From assembly GCA_030062745.1 (NCBI GenBank), contig CP099840.1, positions 4,836,001 to 4,900,000 of the forward strand: a DNA stretch of 64,000 nucleotides, in the 5' to 3' direction. Below, piece after piece: positions 23,901-33,231 of the stretch. Source of the DNA: Capitulum mitella. Its lineage: Eukaryota; Arthropoda; Thecostraca; Pollicipedomorpha; Pollicipedidae. Every line of letters starts with the position of its first letter. Positions within the stretch are counted from its first letter, which is position 1. The notes below the pieces were generated by a model. It was not told the origin of the DNA. It did not search any database and saw only the letters and a program-made list of their open reading frames with translations. Both the position numbers and the translations under genes were made by a program.

Positions 23901-26262
23901 TCCAACGCCGCCCGACGAGATCTTCTCCGACACGCCCGTCCAACGCCGCCCGACGAGATCTTCTCCGACACGCCCGTCCAACGCCGCCCGACGAGATCTT
24001 CTCCGACACGCCCGTCCAACGCCGCCCGACGAGATCTTCTCCGACACGCCCGTCCAACGCCGCCCGACGAGATCTTCTCCGACACGCCCGTCCAACGCCG
24101 CCCGACGAGATCTTCTCCGACACGCCCGTCCAACGCCGCCCGACGAGATCTTCTCCGACACGCCCGTCCAACGCCGCCCGACGAGATCTTCTCCGACACG
24201 CCCGTCAAATGCCGCCCGACGAGATCTTCTCCGACACGCCCGTCCAGTGCCGCCCGACGAGATCTTCTCCGACACGCCCGTCCAATGCATACGTTCGTCC
24301 ATCATCGGGTCGGGTGAGCCGCGCGCGACGGAGGGGATCCGCGATTCGGGTCCGTTTGTGGCGCGTGCACGTCTCCTCGCCGGGGATCCGAAGTTGAGGC
24401 GGCGCGGCCGGGCGCGGCCGGGGCGCTGGCATTGATCGTCCCTGTGCACGGCCATTGCAGTAGCTGGCCACGATTAGCCCCCCCCCCCCCAACGCTTGAG
24501 GAAGGAGTGAACCCCACGGCGCCGGAACACGGCGGGTCAAGGTCACGCAGTGTCTGGCGGATGATGCGACCCCCGCCCCCCTCCCTCCTCCACGACGCCC
24601 GAGAACGGGGACGAATCCAGCGGCAACGAATAACGGCAGGTCAACATCACACAGTGTTCGGAGGATGATTATCCCCTCCCTCTCCCCCCGCCTCCGACGC
24701 CCGAGGAAGGTGAGCCCTGCGGCAATGAAATACGGCCAAAGTTTCCACAAAGACAAAACTGGCTCTTAAGGATACGACTTGCAGAAATATGTTGTGACGC
24801 CTGAAATCCTCTACTGCCTCGCATTAAAGTATGTTCACCGTGAAAAGTACGATTAATAACCCTTACTTTATCGTGGCAAAAATGTAAAACACGTACGTAC
24901 TCGGTACACTGGAAGATTTCGTACATGCCGAGTTCATCAGCTCATTAACATCCGAACCACTGCGCGGCCGGAGATTAACCAACTGCCCAGAAACCGTCTG
25001 AAGAGCCAATTACCGCAGTGAAACGGATTCGTCAGGCGGGTAGAAGGAATTCAGCACTTGACGCCGTTTGTCAAGAGAATTCAGCAGGCCGAGGTCAAAA
25101 AGCGCTCAGGGAGTCGGCCTGGACCGAAAGCTCCTCCACGGACTCCGAAATCGAACACCAGGATCGAGTTCAACTGCATCATTTATGAGCAGGTGCCGTC
25201 GCTCCGACTAGGGTGGAAGGAGGGTCGAAATAGCTGGCCACACAGACACGCTGCCGACAGGAGAATAAAATGATATCGCCGAGGGTTCGATGTCAATAGC
25301 GAGCAGCTTGAGCTGCTGACGGAGTGACTGACGGTCACCATCAGCTCAATGTCTCAGAATCGCAATGCAGGGTCGCGGGATACATCAATGCGACCATAAA
25401 TCCTTGTTACGCCTGTAACGAGGCGTGACAAAACCACACTCGACAGCGTGTAAATAAGACGGCCGCATTAGAATGCGACAGTTATGCATTCACAATGTTC
25501 ACGACGCTCGTCAAGACAGCAGCTTGCGACGCTACGACTCGTTCTTCGATGTAAACTCAGGTTATTTCCATTATTTCGCTCGCTTAAACGAAAGTAGACA
25601 TATCCCGTACCGATACTGTGATATCGTCTACGATTCCAACTCGCGCTCCACGTCGGCCACGATGGTACACTTGCATTCGAAATACGCCAGCAACTTGAAA
25701 ATATTCCGACAAGAACACTGACACGTGCAACTTGATGATGCGTCTAGGTACGATGATGAATACTTAACGAGGCCACGAATGGACTTTCCTTGACTTGCAA
25801 ATGAGTCGCCTATTCTCTTCCCCTGATCCAGGGGTTAACAAACGACGGTTTCTTCCTGTGCAATTATTGTACCATGATATCTTAAATTGTACAGTAGAAA
25901 GTAAACTGCAGATATTCATCCAAATCGCAGCAATACATCAAGACAGTTTAGTTAGAAGTGATATCACTGAGTACGTGTCGAACGACCCAAGTTCAAGTTG
26001 CGAAATGCTGATGGAAGGCACAAACGAAATCGGTTCTTACCTGTGTTTTGGAAAAAATGATCAGCGCAATTTCGACACCTTAAAATCGACAATAATCCTA
26101 ACAGCGCTGACAGTCATCGCAGTCGACAGGTGCCGATGTCAACACCAAAGACAACAATGCCCGGGCCCACACGTGGACTCCGGCGTCCAGGTGCGCCGCT
26201 TTCGGGGACTCACCGGCGTCCGACTCCATGGCCTCCGCTGTCCGCTTTCCTGGCCCGGCCAT
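2602..26262 (-). CDS. Adar: ADAR, dsRNA-specific adenosine deaminase (ADAR2/Drosophila Adar type), 3' part outside window
   Basis: Adenosine-to-inosine editing enzyme of double-stranded RNA, nuclear. Six coding exons run right to left: 26262-26214, 13865-13714, 9879-9649, 8053-7867, 3566-3395, 2865-2602. All junctions are GT-AG and the phases agree (1, 0, 0, 1, 2). About 351 residues are visible. A basic N-terminus has KR at residues 6-7 and RRKKQR at about 20-25, which could form a bipartite NLS. dsRBD1 spans about 32-98 (PKNAVSALNELKPGLEY to AALRSFIQF) and dsRBD2 about 163-228 (KNPVQLLNELRPGLKYEL to KAALSKLYN). The deaminase starts near 264 and carries RRKVLAGLVMTTG, VISVSTGTKCINGEHMS and NDCHAEVITRR, with His 328 as zinc ligand and Glu 330 as proton shuttle. 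The PCGD zinc motif and the C-terminal half are absent and must lie left of base 1. Exon 6 carries an apparent one-base frameshift at 2774-2777. The family call is firm; the 26-kb first exon is an inference from phase and composition. Confidence 0.9.
2866..3394 (-). other. ADAR intron 5
   Basis: 529-bp intron between GTGAGC at 3394 and CCGCAG at 2866. Nothing else is recognised in it. Confidence 0.85.
3395..3566 (-). CDS. Adar: ADAR exon 5: end of dsRBD2 and linker to the deaminase
   Basis: Acceptor GGCTCCCCGGCAG|GC; donor ATATCCAA|GTGAGC; phase 1 in, phase 2 out. It encodes GPSKRLGKAAAAKAALSKLY, the RNA-contacting loop and last helix of dsRBD2. A polar linker follows (NYTSCGGDSPYG) and the start of the deaminase lead helix (LSFPQTVADHISK). 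In ADAR2-type enzymes this position holds a ‘LPQxLADxVxxLV’-like segment, which fits. Confidence 0.93.
3567..7866 (-). other. ADAR intron 4
   Basis: 4.3-kb intron. 3.9-4.5 kb and 5.0-5.5 kb are GGCC/CGG-rich with long, arginine/alanine/proline-rich open frames in several frames that have no conserved sequence. 4.8-5.0 kb is CT-rich. 6.9-7.7 kb is more AT-rich. No RNA gene or mobile element is recognised. Confidence 0.7.
7867..8053 (-). CDS. Adar: ADAR exon 4: first half of dsRBD2
   Basis: Acceptor TTCTTGCCGCCAG|GCG; donor GGGGTCG|GTGAGT; phase 0 in, phase 1 out. It encodes a short A/N/G/T/P-rich lead and then the second dsRNA-binding domain: KNPVQLLNELRPGLKYEL and HAKKFSMSVLVDGEKFDGVG. NPVQLLNEL is diagnostic for ADAR-family dsRBD2. 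Confidence 0.95.
8054..9648 (-). other. ADAR intron 3
   Basis: 1.6-kb intron. It holds a cluster of CACGTG and CACGTCAC motifs at 8176-8285, an AT-rich patch at 8390-8580, and GC-rich low-complexity DNA at 8.8-9.4 kb. Confidence 0.75.
8176..8285. promoter_or_regulatory. Cluster of E-box/CRE-like ACGT motifs
   Basis: Within 110 bases there are two CACGTG E-boxes (GCACGTGG near 8176, CACGTGAC near 8204) and several CACGTCA/CGTCAC motifs (near 8192, 8259 and 8277). These cores are bound by bHLH-zip and bZIP factors. An intronic enhancer is possible, but in CpG-rich DNA such words are also expected by chance. Confidence 0.3.
9649..9879 (-). CDS. Adar: ADAR exon 3: second half of dsRBD1 and inter-domain linker
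   Basis: 77 whole codons lie between CCGCCGGCAG|GTC and GCTGAG|GTGAGC. The exon begins VNGEEFVGTGRSKKQAKQTA. The KKQAK loop and the following helix (AEAALRSFIQF) are the dsRNA phosphate-contacting part of a dsRBD. An acidic, low-complexity linker rich in D, T, G and N follows and leads to dsRBD2. AALRSFIQFK is a typical arthropod/ADAR2 sequence. Confidence 0.95.
12229..12420. repeat. Pentanucleotide satellite: (CGGTA)n next to (GGACA)n
   Basis: GGACA units open the block, CGGTA repeats occupy about 12265-12326 and GGACA/GGATA repeats about 12333-12400. The change from one unit to the other is abrupt. Pentamers read as five-residue periodic peptides in every frame, so frames here are not genes. 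Confidence 0.93.
12733..13345. repeat. 18-bp minisatellite, about 34 copies
   Basis: The consensus unit is CCGCCGGACACAGACCGT with variants (ACACGGGCC, ACAGGACGT, CTGCCGG). Because 18 is a multiple of three, both strands stay open and spell six-residue repeats such as RRTQTV or SGGRPV. It sits in ADAR intron 2 and no splice sites or start support translation. A few units of GGCC-rich type cluster at both ends of the array and near 13150-13200, suggesting block amplification. Confidence 0.93.
13714..13865 (-). CDS. Adar: ADAR exon 2: basic linker and first half of dsRBD1
   Basis: The acceptor is TCCCGTCGGCAG|AC and the donor ATCGAG|GTGAGC. The exon enters with two bases of a split codon and ends in phase 0. 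It encodes a basic patch (QRRKKQR) and helix 1 plus strands 1-2 of the first dsRNA-binding domain (PKNAVSALNELKPGLEY, HAPTFTVQIE). The GPxHAP signature is typical of ADAR dsRBD1. Confidence 0.93.
14050..16448. other. No supported gene; one strong plus-strand splice acceptor
   Basis: GC-rich at 14.4-14.8 kb and mixed composition elsewhere. At 15405-15427 a good plus-strand acceptor (TTGTCTTGTTTTCCGCAG) precedes a frame that is open to 15669 (beginning PNAAKVVELKKFKSPPRKAI), but no matching donor or partner exon was found. A GTGAGCTCAC palindrome at 15216-15225 gives donor-like sites on both strands. Confidence 0.4.
16449..16862 (-). CDS. Q-rich protein, candidate next exon
   Basis: A fully open 414-base stretch between the acceptor AACTGTGCAG (weak pyrimidine tract) and the perfect donor GCTGCAA|GTAAGG at 16449. 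It enters in phase 1, which fits the phase-1 end of the exon at 17028, giving a 165-bp intron. It is A/G/P-rich and ends with a clearly coding-like acidic segment, EREAESDRASPTMLTCDPSP then SEAEPEPPTGDAA. It leaves in phase 1. The following exon was not found, so the C-terminus is unknown. Confidence 0.4.
17028..19027 (-). CDS. Glutamine/proline-rich protein of unknown family, main exon
   Basis: The product is not recognised. From ATG 19027-19025 the frame reads MLRMRHWAGEPFPSRP, then RVYINSSLRGSCSLDDVW and QKVQQERRPEAAESG, and stops near 18712. From about 18745 the next frame reads PPPPRLNMREVPPRFRRM and stays open for about 570 codons to a perfect donor (CAGA|GTAAGT, 17028). In order it has a P/A-rich segment with YRYPPPGYAPPYRPPP, a patch LSLSHGFHSFPVVREADPAE, a run of eight prolines, a 200-residue Q-rich region with coiled-coil-like REQQQREQQHA spacing and polyQ (17899-17990), then WPSLAGGLLAADVYRPAFV, ITELPPDAADDGG, S/T-P repeats, and an acidic end (FLFDVRVDDDDEAG). 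The patches outside the simple repeats look like real protein. The two frames join if the GGG at 18742-18744 is read with one base fewer. It may be an RNA- or transcription-related scaffold, but that is only composition. Confidence 0.6.
19030..23590. other. No supported gene
   Basis: 19.0-21.1 kb is GC-rich with arginine-rich artefact frames on both strands. 21.1-22.7 kb is AT-richer and shows nothing recognisable. 22.7-22.95 kb has CACGTG words and CpG-rich DNA. 23.1 kb holds an (AAAC)n run. Confidence 0.6.
23098..23150. repeat. (AAAC)n-like simple repeat
   Basis: Runs of ACAA/CAAA units (AAACAAACAAACAAAC) with interruptions. It is a short microsatellite. Confidence 0.8.
23833..24290. repeat. 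38-bp minisatellite, 12 near-perfect copies
   Basis: The core GACGAGATCTTCTCCGACAC recurs every 38 bases: GAGATCTTC begins at 23841, 23879, 23917 and so on to 24259. The first nine or so copies look identical. The last three differ at a few bases (GTCAAATGC, GTCCAGTGC, GTCCAATGC). Every unit has a BglII-type AGATCT palindrome. Since 38 is not a multiple of three, a single frame cycles through all three unit readings, giving a 38-residue period. The open frames on both strands are therefore artefacts. Confidence 0.96.
24478..24490. repeat. Poly-C tract
   Basis: An uninterrupted run of about twelve C. Similar G/C homopolymers occur at about 31207-31217, 32883-32893, 38366-38379 and 55770-55781. 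Confidence 0.85.
24494..24735. repeat. About 104-bp diverged tandem repeat, about 2.3 copies
   Basis: Matching landmarks recur 104 bases apart: GGTCAAGGTCAC at 24535 and GGTCAACATCAC at 24639, each followed by CAGTGT, GGATGAT and a CCCTCC-rich stretch ending GACGCCCGAG. A third partial copy begins GAGGAAGGTGAGCCC near 24703. Confidence 0.75.
25849..25918 (+). repeat. 70-bp dispersed repeat, copy 1
   Basis: Begins TTTCTTCCTGTGCAATTATT and ends GATATTCA. It matches 28527-28596 in the same orientation with four mismatches in 70 bases and no gaps. Flanks differ. No known element was recognised. Confidence 0.9.
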
Positions 26263-26269
26263 CCCCCTG
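26214..26269 (-). CDS. Adar: ADAR candidate first coding exon (MAGPGKRTAEAMESDA)
   Basis: ATG at 26262-26260 opens 16 codons plus one base before a strong donor (GACGCCG|GTGAGT; intron begins at 26213). Just upstream is a pyrimidine-rich acceptor, CTGTTCTTCCAG, so a 5'UTR exon may precede it. The phase-1 end fits the phase-1 entry of the dsRBD1 exon at 13865. Joined, it puts KR about 12 residues before RRKKQR, as in a bipartite nuclear localisation signal. The link across a 12.3-kb intron is inferred. The same exon would also fit the phase of the Q-rich gene at 19029. Confidence 0.5.
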
Positions 26270-28526
26270 CTGGAAGAACAGACGCGCGTCACGACAGCGC
26301 AACGGTGAACAACATCAGCACGGCCAGAAACGAGGAGGGATACACCCACCACCGAAACCAACGATGAACTGAACTGCAGAAGCTCTCAACGAACAGCAAG
26401 GCTGGCATACAGTGAAAACATCTGACGGGATCGGCCTGAATTTTCAGGCTGAACCGCATCGCCACGAGCCACTGCGACAAGCATCCTCCACGTGAAGGAC
26501 GCAACTCCACCCGTCGAGCGCGAGATCACACGCGTTACCACGCCATCACCAGCGGGTCGCCGCCGGCCGGCCTAACACTGGCCGCTTGACAATCAGCGTA
26601 ATGGGTGCGTGGAACGAGGTCACTCATCACGCAGCCCTGCGGGCGGAGACCGCGGGAGCGCGCTGGGCTTGTGGAGACGGGGTCGTTTGCGCGGCGCCAG
26701 ATCAGCATACGTTACCGCGGGCCAGCGCGGAGTTTGCCGTTCACCGAACCGCGCGAAAGGAAAACACTGAGGGTAAAATGAAACTGAAGCTGACGCATCG
26801 GAAAACTTGGGGAAGCTCGGGAAAATGATTACGTAGTCCATAATGCTGGCTCCATTTAATTTAAATCGCCGCTGAAGCCTTTCAAACACGCAATCGAGAA
26901 CGCGGCCACGGCTCAGAGAGGACTCGGTCAGTTCCAGACTCTCACGACTCAAGGCGAACGCCTATGTCATGGGCAGATGCGTTTTCATCCTCTGCTGAAA
27001 CGACCCTGCGGAGAGCTCCGCGGGTTTTGGCAGCACGGCTTCAGGCGCCTGGCCTGTTACCCGGTTTTGCAATGCATCCCAGGCTCCGCGGCCGACACGA
27101 AGACTCGGACGGGCCCGGGCAGCTGCCAAAACTCAGCGCCGCCGGACGGTTCCGAGAAGCTCTTCGGCCCGTTCCGGCCGGGAACCGCGCCCTCCGCCGC
27201 CCAGGCGGCTCGACCCCGGTCCAGCTCGGCGCTATTTACCCCGCACAGGCGCCGGTCGGCGGCCGTCGGCACCGCTGGGAAATTAGCGCCACAACTCGAG
27301 GCGCGTCTCGGGCCGGCGTGGACCGTCGCGAGGCGAGTCGGCCGTGCCGTAATCGACTCGGCAGCGCTCTCCCCAGCGAGCCGACAGCCGGCCGGCGGCG
27401 GCACGCGACCACGCGACGCCCGCACCTGGCCGCTAATCCAATCACGGCCGCGGCCACTTTGGCACGGCTGATCACGCCCGCTGAAATTGGCCCCCTGCTG
27501 TTTGTGCTCCGGATTCGGCGCAGTCTGCTGCGGCCTTCTGCAGCAGGCGCCAAGCTGGGCTAGCCTTTCCGCAGCGGTGTCAAGCTTAGCTAGATTAATA
27601 CACTGATGCAGACAACTAGTTTTGTTCCGAGGCATGCCTATCCCTCTGTATCAGTGGATACCTACACTGACGCAAGTCACGCGTCATTGTTTCCACAAAT
27701 GGTGGCGCACCAGACGCGTTCTATCAATGTTTGTCAAAGCCACGGAATGATTTGGGACACAGCGCGGACTGACAGATTTGGTTCGCAAAACGGCGGACTG
27801 GTTCCGAATGTCGCTCCGAAATTCGCCACAAAATCATCGGGGCGGTGTCACAAAAGGCGGTCATTTGCATTTCGCCGGCGCAAGCAAAACATCGAGCGCA
27901 GTCGATGGGCGCTGAGTTCTCCGATACGGCGATAACGAAGGCGGTTTTCCCATAAATAATGCCGCCTTCTGAAGCGGCGTAGTCGTTTTTTTTGCGCTCC
28001 CCTGACACAAAGGACGCGGCGGCGTGAAAAATGGCGTCGGCGTAACAACCGCGGCCGGCCCGGAGGCGGCCGCCGCGGCTTCCAGCGCGGCGCACGCCCG
28101 GAGCGTCAGGTCGCGTTCGTACGAACTACGGCGCAGGACGTACCATCCTAAGGCGCTCCCGTTCGAGGCGCTGCCGGATCCCGGAAGATAAAGCCTTTGG
28201 TGGGGATAGGCACAAATATGGCAAGACAAACCATGGTATTCGTATCAGTGAAGGCAGGAAATGATGGCTAGATCTACACATGGCCAGATCTATCTCTTAA
28301 TATTTTGATTCATCTGGTTATTTATTTAATGTTGGCACTCTCAACACATGGTGTGGCACTTACGACTCATTGCCAAATTTTGTTGAACTGTATTGTTTCA
28401 AGTTTTGCTTAACTATTTTGCTAACTTTCTGCTTAACTGTGCCGAAATCATCACGACATCGGGATCCAAGCGTGTTGATGATAATGGGGTTTTTAGGGCA
28501 TGACAACATCAGTCCCTTGCCGACCA

Positions 28527-28596
28527 TTTCTTCCTGTGCAATTATTGTACCATGGTATCTTAAATTGCACAGTAGAAAGTAACCTGCGGATATTCA
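28527..28596 (+). repeat. 70-bp dispersed repeat, copy 2
   Basis: Direct copy of 25849-25918, 2.7 kb away, about 94 percent identical. The sharp edges on both sides suggest a short interspersed element or a small segmental copy. Confidence 0.9.
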
Positions 28597-31500
28597 AGCG
28601 ACCAAGAGAGATTAATCTACTGGGACTCCGCTGACCGTGGGACTGGATGAATGACAGGAAATAAAGAATATATAAGAATAATGACATCCTGAATGCCTCA
28701 GTGTTACCTAAGAGTATACACAACAGGGAAGCACAATCATCACTCTTTCTACCAGTGGAGCATGTGAGTGGTGTGCTGACTGTTTTGATGCAAATAGGTG
28801 TGTGTGGGGGGGAGGGGGAGCAGGAGCTTTATACTTTTTCCTCCGTGTTTGTACAACGGGAATTGCAAACATGTTCCCATGGATAACAGTAAAGCAACCT
28901 ACTCAAACAGCTGCGATCGATTTCGCTCCGTTGGAAGGGAGATGCAAAAAGCAAGAGACGCGTGGTCTTCCAGCTAAAACATCCCGAATATTAGAATGGG
29001 TGATTATTAGAAACACCCATAATAGGTCTGTAATGTTCTGCTTTGAACAAAAGCTTGCATGCGTTTTTTTTTTTATTTTAGGTCGGATATGGTATTAAAA
29101 AAAAGAAAAAAACTGACATAAAATAATAGTCTTTGTCTTTCGAACAAAACTAAAACAATGGTGTGCGACACACTTAAGTGAAAAGAACCGTTACCGCAAC
29201 GAATGCAGAAAACTCACCCCTGTCATGTTGGCGGTACACTCATTTTCTTTGTTTCCTTGTAATCCTGAAACGGGACGAATCTGTCACATTTCCGCGTACA
29301 AACAACTATTCCATGATGTAATGAAACCGAGAACGGGGTCCACGTTTCAGGTCTACACTTTACAAGGCGCCTTTACTGGTGATGAATCAAACGATTACTT
29401 TCATTCAACTGGCTACGAGCTTGCGAGATTTAAATGGGGCAATCACATGCAAATTTAACAGCGTGCGCGGCTACCGCTAACCGTACCCGATTTATCCAAC
29501 ACATTAACCACTATCGATCGCCCGGCCGGCGGCCGAGTGCGGCCGGAGCGGACCGCCAAGCCGGCGAGATCCGGCATAGGCAGCCGAAAACGGAACACCG
29601 TCGCTCCGTCATCAGATCGCAGGCTTCCCCGTCCCGTCCAGACACGCCACGCGTCAGCTTTGACGCAATGAAGCTCCGCGGGCTCAGCAGCGAGGGCAAA
29701 TGGATGACTGACTGCAAAAACGGCGTCCCCGTTTGGCAGCTTCGTCTCAAGTGCCGCACGTTCTGTGTCACCGGCTCAGGAGCGCTCTCCTACCATGGGC
29801 GCAAATCAACGGTTTTAGTCGAGCCGAGTACTCGACCTTCTTTCCGAAACAGGCTTTTGCCTTGCAGCGCTTGTGGGAACATGCCTTTTGGGTGAAATGG
29901 GCCTCACGGGATGACAAGATTTTCTCTTTTGATCCTTTTCACCACAGGAACCCGACACTATCGGAGTCTGCGAGGTCAGTTCCGAAATTCAGGGAGCTCA
30001 CGTATTTCACGCCGAAGGCCCGCACGCAGTTTACCACTGAACATGGCCGCGTGTCCACGATCCAAGAAGTGTACGGCCGGGACTAAGTGGTGCACCTGTG
30101 ACCACACGGCCGCCGCTGAACTCTGTGAACCGGCCCCCTGACAGGTGACGATGAGGGGGAAATTTCACAACAGCTGCCAAGACGAAGCAGGGCGCCGAGG
30201 GCCAAAAAGTCAAAAGCACCGACAATCCAGTCTACATAAAGTCGAAGGACGGTGTCGAGTCGGGCCTATTCCGCCTCCTCCCTGGCACGTCCCGCCCGCA
30301 AGGGGAACGGACCGCCCGGCCGGCCTCCCGCCCCCTCCACCGCTGGGGTCAATGGCGGCCCGGCGAAGTACCGGCCGTCGATACGTTTCAGGACAGAAGT
30401 CGTTGGGACAATGAACGACCCATTCAACGTCCCTGGTCATGGCGCGTCGCAACCACTCGCGCCAACTGCCACGTCGGGGTACTTTCACGGAAATGAAACG
30501 TGGAAACGACACGCTGTAACAGCCATCGGCAGTGACGTCTTTTCACCGAGGACGAGTACGGTTGACTTCCAGTAGTCACGACAGAAAAAAAACAACACGG
30601 TTCATGGTAACGGCGCTAAAATCCTGGGGGTCGGAAGGGAAGTCAAGACTCCTGACAAATACCACGACACTGCGAATTTTATGACAGATGCATCCGTCGA
30701 ACACCGTGTCATCCATCAACAATCAGAAGGCTGTCAGAGCCTGGAAATTCTATTTACAGCCAGGCAGCTGAGCCATTTATCACCCCACGATTCAACAACC
30801 CTCAGACCTTCGCAGATCTTATGGGTTGGGAAATCCACACCGGGACGCCAAATCATGATCGGTGAGGCGTGGGAGAATCCATCTGCCTGGGACAACAAAA
30901 AATGTCGCTCGCGGTTCGACTTCATGACCATTTATCACATCAGCAACACCTAACGAACTGACACGAGATATGGTACCTAATCCTGAGCCGTCCACACACC
31001 ACGAGCACTGACAGACCTGACGATGACGCCCAATTCCGAGCCGTCCTGGGGCCAAGCTCCGCAGTCCACGACCCTGCCCCTCGCTCGTCGTCTCCGATCG
31101 ACCGCACGTTTCCGGGAAGCGCCGCCTCCGACACGTGTCACGTCCGCGGCGGCTCGAGCACGGCCGGCCGGTCGCCCGGGCCGACCCCGGGCGACCGCGG
31201 CGGCCGGCGGAGCTACCCGATACCCCCCCCCCCCAGGGGTCACCATCGCCCGCCGGGCCACATCGGCCGGCACGTGACGCGGTGTTCGCCAGCCGACGGG
31301 AGCGCTGGACGAAGCGAAGCGGGACGGCTCGAAGAGGATTCGGGATAAAGCTTGCAAAATTCGCGACGCGCGTCAAACTGTCGCGAAGTTTGCAATATCA
31401 AAGAACGTTGTCGGGGAGAAAAGCACTCCAAAGCGATGGGATGAAAGCGAATTCGTCACGCGCCATATAATATGAAACGACGGGTAATATCTCGCTGCCG

Positions 31501-32759
31501 CACGCCAACAGCACCGTAAACAACTCAGACTACCGTTCAATGACCCACATCTTTCACGTTCTCGACCGAAACAATCAGTACATCCGGGACCAACATCCCA
31601 AAAATGTCCAACGATCGCTACCGCGTAACTAAGCGTTATAACTCCATCCCTTTAGAGTTATGGACCGGAAAGCCGTAAGTCACCCAGTGTGAGCGGCCAA
31701 AGCCAGAGCCGACGGCCGCCGCCGGCGGCCCCGACCGGCACCGCAGACGGCCGCGCGGCCGCGCGATAGCGTGCGCCGCCGAACAAGACGCGGCGCGCGG
31801 CGACAGCCGGCCCCGTGGGCGCAGCGGCGACCGCCGCTCCCTCGGGAGCGCGCCCGACACGCCACCGGCCGGCCGCCCCGGCGCGCCGCCGCCCCGGTCA
31901 GGGGGCTCGGCGGCGAGCGGCGCTAATAACCGCGCGTCCCGCATACCGAGCGGCGGTGAGCCGCCGCCGGGGCGGGGCGCACGGACGCCCGCGGCGGGAG
32001 CGGCGCAGTGACGGACGACCACGGGACGGTGGGGCACCGCGGCCCGACGGCGCTAACGTGCCGCGGGCCACTGCGGTCAGTCGGACGGCTGTGCGGCGAC
32101 GAAAGACCCGAGATCGGCCGGAGGAGCTGCCTCCTCAGTCGCTGCGAGGCTCCTGGTCTGCGATGCCTGCTGGTCCACGACACCATCCATTCGCCTTGAT
32201 TTATGGTCACTGGTTAGTGACGTGAAACATGCATGGCTCGTGCTTCCGAGCAGGCGGGCCAGGCCGCGCTTCCTCTCACGCCATGAGACATCAGGCAACG
32301 AACAATCGTTTCGACATGCCCCCAGGCTGCACAGCTTCTTTATGCACGCCGCTGAGCTCGCAAATAAATCCTCCTTGCCATGCATGCATACATAATGAAA
32401 CTATCTTTCACCGCTGGCCTAAAGACGTCGTCACGTAACAATACAAGAAAACCCGGAAAACGGTCACGCAAAAAGAACCAGCAGACTTTCGTGTCGCAAC
32501 ACTAGCAATCAGCACCAATGGCCCAATTTGACGACATTCTTAACATCGCAGCACAGGCACCAATAAAGTATTTGGAACTCTTACGCGACTACCGAACAAA
32601 ATACGGAAAACGAACAAAACAATTATGTCCACTCCTGGGAAGCCTACAACATTTGGTGCATACGCAGCAGTTGGCGGCTAATCCATTTGACAAGCAAAAT
32701 CAAATCAAATCCAGCCGCAGGATTAAGTGGGTGTAATTAGCAATAACCTTTTTGACGCG

Positions 32760-32798
32760 CGTATATAAAGTGAAAGATGTCTACCAATGCGATCACTG
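32760..32798 (+). promoter_or_regulatory. TATA box with initiator-like site
   Basis: CGCGTATATAAAGTG at about 32758-32772 is a good TATA element. About 29 bases downstream, GATCACTGT contains an arthropod-like initiator (TCACT). The spacing is right for a TATA-Inr core promoter on the plus strand. No convincing gene follows, only an 80-codon ATG frame (32931-33170). Confidence 0.3.
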
Positions 32799-33189
32799 TA
32801 AATAAGAAGTAGACAGCAATTCGCACGTTTTTTATAGTGCAAACACGTGCTTATTTCCTGGCGTGACTTGGTAAATAAATTAGGGGGGGGGGGCGTTCTC
32901 CCAGCGCGGTGTTATTTTCGCGGATTTTTCATGAAGAGGCCGAGTAGGCGTGGATGTGAGAATGTTACCTACCTGCGCTCTTTGGGGCTAACAGTAAGTC
33001 TGAAGTTGTCGAAAATTGTGTTGTACTTCATGGGCTGGGGGCTTAAAAGATATTTCGGGAACTATTTAAAGGTCGGAGAGTACAATGCTTTTGATTTTAA
33101 CAAGACAGAGAGAGCGAATTTTCGTAACACACGGAGAAAGATTACAGAAAAACTTGGCGTCACTGAGTGAACAATGCGCGTCTCACAGC

Positions 33190-33231
33190 TCAGTCACAGC
33201 TCACAGCCGACGGGGTGTGAGCTGTGACTGA
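33190..33231. repeat. Perfect 16-bp hairpin with 10-base loop
   Basis: TCAGTCACAGCTCACA (33190-33205) is the exact reverse complement of TGTGAGCTGTGACTGA (33216-33231), separated by GCCGACGGGG. It is a strong RNA or DNA stem-loop. It lies 20 bases after the stop of the small open frame 32931-33170. Confidence 0.9.

Larger units (their letters stand above)
13866..26213 (-). other. ADAR intron 1 (inferred), holding a Q-rich gene and repeats
   Basis: If the 26.2-kb exon belongs to ADAR, this is a 12.3-kb intron. It contains the minus-strand Q-rich gene (16.4-19.0 kb), a 38-bp minisatellite (23.8-24.3 kb), a 104-bp repeat (24.5-24.7 kb), an (AAAC)n run (23.1 kb) and one copy of a 70-bp dispersed repeat (25.85 kb). 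14.0-16.3 kb and 19.1-23.6 kb hold no gene that can be supported. Confidence 0.5.

Noticed and set aside
23833-24290. CRISPR array
   Set aside because: The units are contiguous with no unique spacers, and the DNA is eukaryotic.
23588-24455. Frames of 190-275 codons with VGEDLVGRRWTG-like repeats
   Set aside because: They are generated by the 38-bp minisatellite in all three frames on both strands.
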